6,753 nucleotides of DNA, taken from positions 1 to 6,753 of the forward strand of contig CAJWHX010000189.1 of NCBI GenBank assembly GCA_913040875.1. The letters are read 5' to 3'. The position numbers and the translations under genes are program-made. The notes beneath the pieces were generated by a model. It saw nothing but the letters and a program-made list of their open reading frames with translations, ran no database searches and was not told the origin of the DNA. This DNA is from an uncultured Pseudomonadota bacterium (GTDB lineage: Bacteria > Myxococcota > UBA796). Shown piece after piece: positions 1 to 6,753 of the stretch (positions within the stretch are counted from its first letter, which is position 1; the number at the start of each line of letters is the position of its first letter).

Positions 1-1326
1 CCCTGAATCAATCCGAGCTTGAATCCGCGCCGCAGACTCCTCAATTCTCAATTTTGGTACACCTTGTTCAATCGCTTCCGGCATCCCACCCAACTCTTCG
101 ATTTCTTTTAGGTGCTCCTTCGCCTTGGCATAGATTTCATTTGTTAACGTCTCTAGCGCATGTGACCCACCGAAGGGGTCCGCTGAGTCACAGATCCCCG
201 TTTCCAACTGAAGCAACAGTTGAGTATTCCGAGCAATACGAGCCGAAAAATCAGTTGGTAAAGCCAGAGCTTCGTCAAGTGAATTCGTGTGTAAAGATTG
301 CGTATGACCCAATGCTGCAGATAGTGCCTCTATCCCTGTTCGAGTCACGTTGTTGTAGACATCTTGGGCTGTTAAGGACCAACCACTGGTCTGGCAATGG
401 GTTCTCAGCATCTGCGACTTGAGATTCTTCGGGTTGAATTCCGAAAGCATTTCTGACCAAAGACGTCTTCCTGCCCGTAACTTGGCAATCTCGGTATAGG
501 TATCCATACCTATCGCCCAAAAGAAGGATAGTCTTGGCGCGAAGGAGTCGACATCCAACCCTGCACCTATCCCCGCTTTCACATAGGCTAGTCCATCAGC
601 CAAGGTGTACGCCAATTCCAAATCTGGTGTCGCACCCGCCTCTTGCATATGGTATCCAGAGATGGATATGGAATTGAATTTTGGCATGTTCGCAGCGGTA
701 TACTCAAATATATCTGAGATGATTCTCATAGAGGGCTTCGGTGGATAAATATAGGTATTTCTCACCATAAACTCTTTGAGAATATCATTTTGAATCGTGC
801 CACGAAGTTCTTCAAGCTTAGCGCCTTGTTCCAATGCGGTCACAATATACAATGCCAAAATTGGTAGTACGGCACCATTCATCGTCATGGAAACAGACAT
901 TTTATTCAGGGGGATTCCAGAGAATAAAATCTCCATATCCAAGATGGAATCAATGGCAACACCGGCCATTCCAACGTCACCCATCACCCTAGGATGGTCA
1001 GAATCATATCCACGATGGGTCGCCAAATCAAAGGCTACCGACAGCCCCTTTTGTCCTGCAGCCAAATTGCGTCGATAAAAAGCATTGGACTCTTCAGCCG
1101 TTGAAAAACCAGCATACTGACGGATCGTCCATGGACGCTGAGCATACATCGTGGCATAGGGTCCTCGTGTAAATGGCTTGACACCTGGAAATCTATCCGT
1201 ACCTTCCTCTGATGGAGGAGTCCATGTTTGTGTCTCTAACCCGGAGGGAGTCTGTACAGACTTAGAGTCTGGATCCTCTAAATGTACCGACTGTTGAACG
1301 ATAGACCAGTCTGGATTCAGCATCAT
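1..1326 (-). CDS. mutB: Methylmalonyl-CoA mutase large (catalytic) subunit, partial
   Basis: Large chain of adenosylcobalamin-dependent methylmalonyl-CoA mutase, a cytoplasmic enzyme that interconverts (R)-methylmalonyl-CoA and succinyl-CoA. The first 442 codons are read with no stop and the gene runs off the left edge. What is present is the substrate-binding TIM barrel: TIRQYAGFS at 67-75, [16 protein letters not shown] at 104-119, GTIQND at 176-181, [11 protein letters not shown] at 220-230, QTSGWSL at 312-318 and DPFGGS near 383-388. With an offset of 18 from the Propionibacterium shermanii enzyme, Tyr89, Gln197, Arg207, Tyr243, His244 and Gln330 correspond to Y71, Q179, R189, Y225, H226 and Q312. 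All are conserved, and Y71 with R189 favours methylmalonyl-CoA over isobutyryl-CoA. The linker and the C-terminal cobalamin domain (DxHxxG) are outside the window. The first of two tandem ATGs is chosen because it overlaps the mutA stop (ATGA) and has GGGAGG six bases upstream. The family call is near certain. Confidence 0.97.
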   Translation of the reverse strand, partial: MMLNPDWSIVQQSVHLEDPDSKSVQTPSGLETQTWTPPSEEGTDRFPGVKPFTRGPYATMYAQRPWTIRQYAGFSTAEESNAFYRRNLAAGQKGLSVAFDLATHRGYDSDHPRVMGDVGMAGVAIDSILDMEILFSGIPLNKMSVSMTMNGAVLPILALYIVTALEQGAKLEELRGTIQNDILKEFMVRNTYIYPPKPSMRIISDIFEYTAANMPKFNSISISGYHMQEAGATPDLELAYTLADGLAYVKAGIGAGLDVDSFAPRLSFFWAIGMDTYTEIAKLRAGRRLWSEMLSEFNPKNLKSQMLRTHCQTSGWSLTAQDVYNNVTRTGIEALSAALGHTQSLHTNSLDEALALPTDFSARIARNTQLLLQLETGICDSADPFGGSHALETLTNEIYAKAKEHLKEIEELGGMPEAIEQGVPKLRIEESAARIQARIDSG

Positions 1327-2939
1327 GGTTGACCTCCCGCAGTATCGATATCTATGTATTGTAACACCTCACCCCAACGTTCTAGCATGTGTACACCTTT
1401 GTAGATTGGAGTGCATTGAAAATCGAGCGCAGACTCCAACTCTTTGGGCAATCGACCAACCACCCAAACGGGAGATCCCCCGCTGTCCTGTAGATTTCGC
1501 ACAGTTTCTTGAAGATTTACCGTATAATCGGCTGCAGTGCCCACGACACATCTGAGAGAGGCTGAGGCATCGCATTGAGAGTGTTCCACTACTTCTCCTG
1601 TTAAACCAACTGTCGCCAGTTGCTGCTGCAGATACTCCAAACGAGGTTTACAATCGATTGCAGAACCCAGGCAGACTATCTGTACGGACACTGGTAATCT
1701 GGCTTCAAACTGAGCCCGCACAGTTTCGATTTGTTGAACGTCTCGAACAAATAGTTTGGATGCCGACTCCACCCACTCAGTGCCCAGTCGTTCTGTGGGA
1801 TTCGCAAATGCTGTCACACCAGTAACGCCTTCCTTCTGAGTAGATAGGAGAGCCTGTCTGGCATCGCGCAGTTGATGAATACGTTGTGAGAATCCATTGT
1901 CGATCAACCCCTGAAGTCCCTCTTCTGAACAAGAGACAAACTCAGTCCATACTTGTGCACACAGCTCCTGTGTCTGACTCTCAACTTGATAGGACCCAAA
2001 CAACGGATCCATCCAATTGTCCAATCCAGACTCTTCTTTGAGCACAGCATGCATATTTTGTGCAATACGATGAGCATGCTCAGACGCTGTAGATAGCGCA
2101 TCATACCCATGAATAACCAAGCCATCAACACCGCCCCAAACGGCACCTACTGAAGCATACAATCCTCGCAACATGTTGTTGTGCTCATCCGCTCGCGAAA
2201 ACATCCGAATCGAAGTCTCCGCACAAATGTAGGGATATTCAACTGCCATATCAAGTTGACTGGCCAGTCCATGCATCAGCTGTCTCAATGCACGAAACTT
2301 AACGACAGTCTGCATGATATTGGAGTCTGTAGAACAATGAAGCCAAGCCGACTTCCACGGTATTCCTCTCTTGGCATATTGCAAAAGAGACAGCAGTGCC
2401 CAAAGCAGTTCTTCTTTCGCCGTCCCACCCAGTTCAAAGACAGTCGCAGTATCAATCGTCAAAGGATGGTCGCCGTCTTGTCCCTGTAACAAGTCCAATA
2501 CAGTCTCTATTTGCGAGTTTCCTCGACACTCACCACCATCAAGTAATTTTAACGCAAAGGGGTCGGCATGAATGACGCTATTACTCTGCTCTTTCAATCG
2601 AGTGATCAACTCTGAAACACTCTCACCCACAACCTCAATACGACCAGTATGTTCAGAGGGATCGTCAGTCTGATACACTCGAGAAAAAGCTGGATTCACA
2701 CCTTCTGTCCACTTCGCTGCCGTATCAAATTTTCCTGCAACTCTACCTTGCATTTCCAAGGTGTTCCAGCTCTGTGCCATCCTCATGGACGTAGCATATT
2801 GTTTGGGTCGGTCAGCGTACACCACATTTGTTGTCAATCCTGATAGACCTAGTTTGGTCAATGAGGACAATGGCTTACCCTTTAACAGCTTTAGGGCTCT
2901 GCCTTCCCACAGATTTCTCGTAGATTCATCTTCCTGCAT
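1323..2939 (-). CDS. mutA: Methylmalonyl-CoA mutase small subunit
   Basis: Non-catalytic partner chain (538 residues) of the heterodimeric methylmalonyl-CoA mutase. It is a paralogue of the large chain that in known enzymes stabilises the dimer without binding cobalamin. Family marks include [15 protein letters not shown] at 10-24 (the W...LKG N-terminus), KFRALRQLM at 214-222, [19 protein letters not shown] at 241-259, a TIM-barrel strand [17 protein letters not shown] at 265-281, and HRIAQN...[10 protein letters not shown] at 290-320, matching the RIARNTQ...DPxGGS region of the large chain. Residues about 415-535 look like a degenerate Rossmann cobalamin domain without DxHxxG. At 538 residues it is shorter than the P. 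shermanii chain (about 640), and residues 35-130 are divergent. The ATG has GGGAGG six bases upstream. It ends within the mutB start codon, so the two are cotranscribed and probably translationally coupled, fitting 1:1 assembly. The subunit identity is well supported; the exact fold boundaries are inferred. Confidence 0.92.
   Translation of the reverse strand: MQEDESTRNLWEGRALKLLKGKPLSSLTKLGLSGLTTNVVYADRPKQYATSMRMAQSWNTLEMQGRVAGKFDTAAKWTEGVNPAFSRVYQTDDPSEHTGRIEVVGESVSELITRLKEQSNSVIHADPFALKLLDGGECRGNSQIETVLDLLQGQDGDHPLTIDTATVFELGGTAKEELLWALLSLLQYAKRGIPWKSAWLHCSTDSNIMQTVVKFRALRQLMHGLASQLDMAVEYPYICAETSIRMFSRADEHNNMLRGLYASVGAVWGGVDGLVIHGYDALSTASEHAHRIAQNMHAVLKEESGLDNWMDPLFGSYQVESQTQELCAQVWTEFVSCSEEGLQGLIDNGFSQRIHQLRDARQALLSTQKEGVTGVTAFANPTERLGTEWVESASKLFVRDVQQIETVRAQFEARLPVSVQIVCLGSAIDCKPRLEYLQQQLATVGLTGEVVEHSQCDASASLRCVVGTAADYTVNLQETVRNLQDSGGSPVWVVGRLPKELESALDFQCTPIYKGVHMLERWGEVLQYIDIDTAGGQP
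1333..1338 (-). promoter_or_regulatory. Ribosome binding site of mutB
   Basis: GGGAGG on the minus strand lies six bases upstream of the ATG at 1326, inside the last codons of mutA. It supports the first ATG of the tandem ATGATG, which would couple translation to termination at the overlapping TGA. Confidence 0.75.
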
Positions 2940-2945
2940 GAAAAA

Positions 2946-2951
2946 CCTCCC
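2946..2951 (-). promoter_or_regulatory. Ribosome binding site of mutA
   Basis: GGGAGG on the minus strand sits six bases before the ATG at 2939. It is the same core and spacing as at mutB, which supports similar initiation of both subunits. Confidence 0.8.
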
Positions 2952-2965
2952 ACATGTTGAAGACT

Positions 2966-2995
2966 AATGTAACTCAAATGAACTTAAACTTACAA
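2966..2995 (-). promoter_or_regulatory. Possible sigma70 promoter for mutA-mutB
   Basis: On the minus strand, TTGTAA (2990-2995) and TACATT (2966-2971) are separated by 18 bases in an AT-rich stretch. Each box matches four of six consensus bases. The -10 box ends 26 bases before the mutA ATG, so the leader would be short. Such matches are common in AT-rich DNA, so this is only a candidate. Readthrough from the LRR gene is the alternative. Confidence 0.3.
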
Positions 2996-3010
2996 AAGGA
3001 GAGCCTTCAC

Positions 3011-3058
3011 CCGATTGAGTCACCTTAAAATTCAGACAACACGCTCGACTCTTATCGG
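3011..3058 (-). terminator. Inverted repeat directly after the LRR gene, possible terminator
   Basis: The arms are CCGAT-T-GAGTC (3011-3021) and GACTC-TT-ATCGG (3047-3058). They can form ten base pairs interrupted by a small internal loop, around a 25-base loop. On the minus strand the repeat starts at the base right after the LRR stop codon. There is no uninterrupted T tract; the nearest is a CCTTTT about 20 bases further downstream. The large loop and missing T tail make it a poor intrinsic terminator. It could instead protect the 3' end or be a protein site. Confidence 0.3.
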
Positions 3059-4180
3059 TCAACTCTCAGTAATCAGACACAACTCCCATAGAGTGATCGG
3101 ATCCTGACTGACAACTCTTCGAATCGACAACTCTGTATTTTGTCTAGACAGAAGGTTCAACCATTTTCGAGTCGATGTAGCGTTGGTGTTTCGAATAAAC
3201 AATCGTTTCAAGGACGTCAGTTGCAGCAATACACTGGGAAACTCTTCCAACTCCGTATGAGCCAAATATAAGGTCTCAAGTGTGTGCAACATATGAAAAG
3301 CCTCTGGTATTTGCTGTATCGGATTCATCGAGACGTCGAGCCAGCGTAGATATTGCATGTGCATCAGTGCCGCTGGTATCGTCCTTAATCCGTCTTGATC
3401 TGTCCTTCTGACCAATGTTCTACGTTCGTACCGCAGACACAACACCTCTACATTCCTACAGAAATCGTACCATCGATCATCGGTAAAGAGTTCTGCGTTT
3501 GGAGGTATCTTCAACACTTTTAGTGTGGCAGACCAATCTGGAGTCCCCTCCCACTCACTCAATTCTCTGGGCAATTCACAATATCGAATCGGCGCATCGT
3601 GCAACACAGCACACCATTCACGCCATACATCCAAAGACACAGCGGATGCATCCACTCCTCGAATGTGGCTCAAGTCTTTCCCACGCAGCGTGAGTGAGGG
3701 TGGACCGTCCAACACACATACCCACTCAGAACATGTAAACTTAACAGGGTCGACCAATTCCAAATTTGAGGAGTACACCCAGCACAGTTTAGCATCCGGT
3801 ACACAACCAGAAAACCGATTGGGGAGCCACAATCTAGACAAGGTAAAACAGTCCTGAAACTGTAAAGGAAAACTGACATTCCTAAGAGACGCCAAGTTCA
3901 GATGGTCAACCCCTTGTAGACACATATCACCACAGATCGCATGCATCGTCAGAAGCCAAACTTTTACTGTGTCGATGTGAGACGAGTAAAATCGGTCCGA
4001 AAATCCAGTTGGGTTGCCGACATCATCTATTGACAGTTGTCCATGCAACCATTCTAGAAATATCGGTTTGCGCTGAATATACCCTTCAATAACCTTCATA
4101 TTAGTGTGAAGCCTATCGATGCTCTCAACGTTCAAAGCCTGTATGCAACGGGAAATTTTCTGCTGTATTGACGCGGACAT
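3059..4180 (-). CDS. Leucine-rich repeat protein of unknown function
   Basis: A 373-residue protein with three clear 23-residue leucine-rich repeats near the C-terminus, starting at L265 (LRTIP), I288 (IQQIP) and L311 (LEEFP). They follow the pattern LxxIPxxLxxLxxLxxLxLxxN. Stretches such as ATLKVLKIPPN and NVEVLCLRYER suggest weaker strand-turn units upstream. Residues 1 to about 215 are not recognised. There is no signal peptide or membrane segment. Thirteen cysteines and thirteen tryptophans fit a reducing cytoplasm. LRR proteins are binding scaffolds, but no partner is indicated. The gene is codirectional with mutA-mutB and lies 119 bases upstream, so a functional link is unproven. No Shine-Dalgarno is visible. 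I chose the ATG at 4180; an in-frame TTG at 4207 would add nine residues, with a stop a little further upstream. The coding call is secure; the start is uncertain. Confidence 0.8.
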   Translation of the reverse strand: MSASIQQKISRCIQALNVESIDRLHTNMKVIEGYIQRKPIFLEWLHGQLSIDDVGNPTGFSDRFYSSHIDTVKVWLLTMHAICGDMCLQGVDHLNLASLRNVSFPLQFQDCFTLSRLWLPNRFSGCVPDAKLCWVYSSNLELVDPVKFTCSEWVCVLDGPPSLTLRGKDLSHIRGVDASAVSLDVWREWCAVLHDAPIRYCELPRELSEWEGTPDWSATLKVLKIPPNAELFTDDRWYDFCRNVEVLCLRYERRTLVRRTDQDGLRTIPAALMHMQYLRWLDVSMNPIQQIPEAFHMLHTLETLYLAHTELEEFPSVLLQLTSLKRLFIRNTNATSTRKWLNLLSRQNTELSIRRVVSQDPITLWELCLITES

Positions 4181-4235
4181 ACCAAAAGTGTACTGTATTC
4201 TTAGCAAATGACATAATGAAATTTGAGTTGACTAT

Positions 4236-4265
4236 TTGCCGACAATGCCGTCCATCAGATATGAT
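4236..4265 (+). promoter_or_regulatory. Candidate sigma70 promoter for the ATP-grasp gene
   Basis: TTGCCG (4236-4241, four of six matches to TTGACA), an 18-base spacer and TATGAT (4260-4265, five of six matches to TATAAT). Transcription would start near 4272, giving a leader of about 30 bases that contains the AAGGA ribosome site. It lies in the divergent gap between the LRR and ATP-grasp genes and is the best promoter-like match in that gap. A TTGACT at 4228-4233 is too far (26 bases) from this -10 box to pair with it. Confidence 0.45.
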
Positions 4266-4267
4266 GG
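4252..4267. promoter_or_regulatory. Inverted repeat CCATCA-gata-TGATGG, possible operator
   Basis: A perfect 6-bp inverted repeat with a 4-base spacer covers the predicted -10 box of the plus-strand promoter, in the gap shared by two divergent genes. The position is typical for a dimeric repressor. It could also be a small RNA hairpin or chance. No regulator gene is in the window. Confidence 0.35.
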
Positions 4268-4291
4268 GGGTAATTCTCTCACAACTTGATT

Positions 4292-4296
4292 AAGGA
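4292..4296 (+). promoter_or_regulatory. Ribosome binding site of the ATP-grasp gene
   Basis: AAGGA lies seven bases upstream of the ATG at 4304. It decides the start: an in-frame TTG at 4286 would extend the protein by six residues but would place this site inside the coding region. Confidence 0.7.
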
Positions 4297-4303
4297 CCCT
4301 GCC

Positions 4304-5860
4304 ATGATCAATCACCCTCCTGGTTCCCCTGCCGAAATTGCGAAGTTCAACGAGATACAACAGAGATTGCCAGATCTATGGGGTATGGTCAATCGTGACA
4401 ACCGTGTTGAACACACCATATTGGTTGTACCTTCTTTATCCTTAGACTCTAGAGAATTGGATAAAATCAGCGGTGTTCATCACTATGAAGAACGCCTATT
4501 GTACACCCTGATGTTATTGCGGAACTCTAGAACCCGAGTGATCTTCGTAACCAGTCAAGCGATCTCCAGTACCGTAATCGACTATTATCTTCACTTACTC
4601 GGTGGTGTTCCAACGGCCCATTCTAGACGTCGACTAATCATGTTGGACTGTTCCGATGCATCCAGTCTTCCTCTTTCCGAAAAGATTCTACGTCGTCCAC
4701 TGTTGATGGAACGAATCAAGAAGGCCATTGGCGATCCCAAACTCGCTCACATGATCTGCTTTAACTCAACATGGCTTGAACGAACCTTAGCCGTGCAGCT
4801 AGACATTCCATTGTATGCAAATGATCCCGCACTCAACAATCTCGGTACCAAAAGTGGATGCCGTGAGGTGTTTCGGGATGCGGGGATCTTATTCCCAGAT
4901 GGCTTTGAGAATCTTCAAGACGAAGAGGAGATCGCACAAGCACTCAACGATCTCAAAACACGAAATCCTGAAATGAGGCGTGCCGTTGTCAAATTAAACG
5001 ACGGTTTCTCAGGGGAAGGAAATGCTCTATTCTACTTTGACAACATCGATGCAACTGATTCAGTCGAACGTCTCAAACAGATTCGCGCTGAGCTACCCAA
5101 CTTAAAGTTTGAAGCCCAGATGGAACACTGGGACAGTTATATAGAGAAGTATCGAGACATGGGCGGGGTGGTTGAACTCTTTGTAGAAGGCAAAAATAAA
5201 CTGTCACCATCTAGTCAATGTCGTGTAAACGCAGTCGGAAAACCTGTCCCCATTTCGACGCACGATCAAGTCCTTGGTGGTGCCACTGGGCAGGTCTTCT
5301 TGGGTTGTACATTTCCAGCACATCCAAGTTATCGAATGGAAGTCCAAAACTATGGACTAAAAGTGGCGGATGAGTTGGCCAAACGCGGTGTCATGGGACG
5401 ATTTGCAACAGATTTTGTCAGTATCCCTACTGAAAATGGATACAAACACTACGCCATTGAAGTCAATTTACGAAAAGGTGGTACTACACACCCATTCTCA
5501 ACCTTACGATTTCTCACCGATGGCTCTTATGACCCAGACACAGGGGAATTTTACGCTCAAAATGGACAAAGCAAATGTTATTTTGCTTCTGACACACTAC
5601 AGTCCGCACAGTTTAAAGGTCTCTTTCCTGAAGACTTAATTGACATTGCCCTGTTCCATGACCTACACTTCCATAGAAACACAGAACGCGGAACGGTTTT
5701 CCATCTGATGGGTGCACTCAGTGAGTTCGGGAAACTTGGAATGGTGTGCATCGGAAACAATCTTAAGCAAGCCAAATTCCTCTACAAAAACACAAAAAAG
5801 GTACTACACGCTGAAGCGAAAAAGTTGCAAGATGACATCATCCTGAATCAACTGAAATAG
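4304..5860 (+). CDS. PGM1-like ATP-grasp peptide (carboxylate-amine) ligase
   Basis: A 518-residue soluble ATP-grasp protein resembling the PGM1-related peptide ligases, named for the pheganomycin enzyme that joins a nonproteinogenic amino acid to a peptide. ATP-grasp ligases activate a carboxylate as acyl phosphate and couple it to an amine. A pre-ATP-grasp region has VPSLSLD at 42-48, HYEERLLYTLMLLR at 60-73, VTS at 82-84, FNSTWLER at 153-160 and LGTKSG at 180-185. The ATP-grasp core has VVKLNDGFSGEGN at 228-240, with probable nucleotide-binding K230 and a glycine-rich loop, then VVELFVEG at 289-296, GRFATDFV at 365-372 with D370, and AIEVNLRKGGTTHPF at 384-398. In that last motif E386 and N388 are probable metal ligands. 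The tail from about 425 fits a PGM1-type C-terminal domain. There is no signal peptide or membrane segment. It is preceded by its own promoter candidate and followed after 32 bases by the lipoprotein gene. The family is well recognised by motif; the substrates are unknown. Confidence 0.85.
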   Translation: MINHPPGSPAEIAKFNEIQQRLPDLWGMVNRDNRVEHTILVVPSLSLDSRELDKISGVHHYEERLLYTLMLLRNSRTRVIFVTSQAISSTVIDYYLHLLGGVPTAHSRRRLIMLDCSDASSLPLSEKILRRPLLMERIKKAIGDPKLAHMICFNSTWLERTLAVQLDIPLYANDPALNNLGTKSGCREVFRDAGILFPDGFENLQDEEEIAQALNDLKTRNPEMRRAVVKLNDGFSGEGNALFYFDNIDATDSVERLKQIRAELPNLKFEAQMEHWDSYIEKYRDMGGVVELFVEGKNKLSPSSQCRVNAVGKPVPISTHDQVLGGATGQVFLGCTFPAHPSYRMEVQNYGLKVADELAKRGVMGRFATDFVSIPTENGYKHYAIEVNLRKGGTTHPFSTLRFLTDGSYDPDTGEFYAQNGQSKCYFASDTLQSAQFKGLFPEDLIDIALFHDLHFHRNTERGTVFHLMGALSEFGKLGMVCIGNNLKQAKFLYKNTKKVLHAEAKKLQDDIILNQLK

Positions 5861-5880
5861 ACCGGCTAATGGTTTCACAT

Positions 5881-5886
5881 AAGGGA
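5881..5886 (+). promoter_or_regulatory. Ribosome binding site of the lipoprotein gene
   Basis: AAGGGA lies six bases before the ATG at 5893. Its last two bases fall in the right arm of a 5-bp inverted repeat, GTTTC (5872-5876) with GAAAC (5885-5889), so the site could be partly masked. The 32-base gap after the ATP-grasp stop shows no terminator, which favours cotranscription. Confidence 0.65.
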
Positions 5887-5892
5887 AACAAT

Positions 5893-6753
5893 ATGTTGAA
5901 CAAATTTGAAAAATCACTGCTCCCGATGGCTCTCCTAGTCCCATTTGTTGGATGTGCCTCAGACAATGAGATCTCCGTACAACGACAAGAACTGAGAACC
6001 GATGAAAACACCTACGATATCGAAGTCGTAGCCGTTGGTGAACGAAAAACAATCCCAATAACCTTACAGAGTGTCGGTCCTGGAAGTGTGACCGTGTACA
6101 GCATTACCTCCTCCGATCCAGATCACTTTGTTGTTCTACCATCTTGGGCCCAAACAGATTCCGATGGCGATGGAGTCGCAGACCAACTTAAGTTGCAGCG
6201 CGGTAGCGAAAGCGAACCAACACAGGAAATCGTAGAGATCAACTTCCGACCCGATGAGGATGGCCTGTTTAGAGGACAGCTTACAATACTATCCGATGAC
6301 TCAACAACAAAAGAACGAACCGACGACGATAAAGCCATCATTCGAGTCGCCCTAAGAGGTGTGGGTAGAGTCCCCTGTGCAGAGGTATTTCCAAAACAAG
6401 TTGACTTTGGCAGGCGACCGGCCGGAGGCTACTTTTCCGAACCGCTGACACTCAGAAACTGCGGAGAGGCACCTCTCACCATATCGAGTTTTCAAGTCGA
6501 TGGTTCCTCCTCCTTTTATGGTGCATCAGCCACCCCCATCTACATCTTTGAAGGAGAAACCAAATCTGCCGAAGTGGCATGGATCCCCAGTTCCAACAAT
6601 CCAGAATCTGGAGAAATGAACATCACCATCAACGATCCGAATTTTCCAGAAGGCATCCCGTTGGTCGGGAATGATTGTGAACGTTCAAAGTATGAAGACT
6701 GGGACCAAGATGGAGACGGCTGGCGTTCATGCTTGGGAGATTGTGATGACTCC
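5893..6753 (+). CDS. Secreted lipoprotein with Ig-like and MopE-type metal-binding motifs, partial
   Basis: The first 287 codons are present and the gene runs off the right edge. MLNKFEKS followed by a hydrophobic stretch and VPFVGC gives a signal peptide II with lipidated Cys21; Phe at -3 is less usual in a lipobox. Residues about 28-158 form a beta-rich domain interrupted by DSDGDGVAD (89-97), a calcium-loop-like motif. Residues about 162-258, from CAEVFPKQVDFG through LTLRNCGEAPLTI, match the choice-of-anchor D/ASPM-SPD-2-HYDIN type of Ig-like domain. The visible end, DWDQDGDGWRSCLGDCDD (269-286), is the start of a MopE-type putative metal-binding motif, usually repeated, so more copies probably follow. 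The mature protein is expected on the periplasmic or cell-surface side, with C162 and C190 possibly forming a disulfide. It lies 32 bases after the ATP-grasp gene in the same direction. Its role is unknown; surface adhesion or metal-stabilised structure is only inference. Confidence 0.88.
   Translation, partial: MLNKFEKSLLPMALLVPFVGCASDNEISVQRQELRTDENTYDIEVVAVGERKTIPITLQSVGPGSVTVYSITSSDPDHFVVLPSWAQTDSDGDGVADQLKLQRGSESEPTQEIVEINFRPDEDGLFRGQLTILSDDSTTKERTDDDKAIIRVALRGVGRVPCAEVFPKQVDFGRRPAGGYFSEPLTLRNCGEAPLTISSFQVDGSSSFYGASATPIYIFEGETKSAEVAWIPSSNNPESGEMNITINDPNFPEGIPLVGNDCERSKYEDWDQDGDGWRSCLGDCDDS

Noticed and set aside
54..422. Plus-strand open frame of 122 codons
   Set aside because: It lies antisense inside mutB, whose translation matches methylmalonyl-CoA mutase throughout. 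The frame's protein is unlike any family and has no convincing ribosome site.
797..1078. Plus-strand open frame of 93 codons
   Set aside because: Antisense to the conserved HRGYDSDHP and GTIQND region of mutB; a shadow of a strongly constrained gene.
2181..2489. Plus-strand open frame of 102 codons
   Set aside because: Antisense to the core of mutA, with no family resemblance or ribosome site.
3514..3526. ACACT-TTT-AGTGT inverted repeat
   Set aside because: Short, inside the LRR coding region and far from any gene end; likely chance.
3525..3857. Plus-strand open frame of 110 codons opposite the LRR gene
   Set aside because: Low-complexity composition typical of antisense reading. The LRR frame on the other strand has clear 23-residue periodicity nearby and one long uninterrupted reading frame.
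4181..4207. TTG at 4207 as start of the LRR gene
   Set aside because: No Shine-Dalgarno precedes it and an ATG follows nine codons later. It is not excluded, only less likely.
4286..4303. TTG at 4286 as start of the ATP-grasp gene
   Set aside because: The AAGGA ribosome site at 4292-4296 lies downstream of it and is ideally spaced for the ATG at 4304.
4181..4303. Possible small precursor peptide gene for the ligase in the divergent gap
   Set aside because: No start with ribosome site and sustained short frame can be seen in this gap, nor in the 32 bases after the ligase gene.
6123..6341. Minus-strand open frame of 72 codons
   Set aside because: Serine-rich shadow inside the lipoprotein gene, whose frame continues through recognisable Ig-like and metal-binding motifs.

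Overview
The window is protein-coding DNA of a bacterium with moderate GC content. It has five genes in two divergent blocks and no RNA gene, CRISPR array, transposon or gene-free stretch over about 120 bases. The lineage cannot be read directly. A MopE-type metal-binding lipoprotein with choice-of-anchor-D-like domains, a PGM1-type ATP-grasp protein and a cytoplasmic LRR protein together resemble the gene content of Myxococcota and related former Deltaproteobacteria. That assignment is inference with low confidence.

Minus-strand block, read right to left: an LRR protein gene (3059-4180), a 119-base gap holding an inverted repeat and a possible promoter, then mutA (1323-2939) and mutB (1-1326, running off the left edge). 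mutA and mutB overlap by four bases (ATGA) and encode the two chains of a heterodimeric, adenosylcobalamin-dependent methylmalonyl-CoA mutase. This enzyme interconverts succinyl-CoA and (R)-methylmalonyl-CoA in propionate, odd-chain fatty acid and branched amino acid metabolism. The large chain keeps the active-site residues expected for methylmalonyl-CoA. Its cobalamin-binding half lies outside the window.

Plus-strand block: after a short divergent control region (4181-4303) with a plausible sigma70 promoter and a 6-bp inverted repeat across its -10 box comes an ATP-grasp protein (4304-5860) resembling the PGM1 peptide-ligase family. After 32 bases comes a secreted lipoprotein gene (5893 to the right edge) with Ig-like domains and Asp-rich, probably calcium-binding motifs, including a MopE-type motif at the edge. 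The last two genes are probably cotranscribed.

The mutase operon is ordinary metabolism. The less understood parts are the orphan PGM1-like ligase with its lipoprotein neighbour, the shared control region, and the LRR protein with a large unrecognised N-terminal part. Nothing here proves a new system, and no precursor peptide gene for the ligase is visible.
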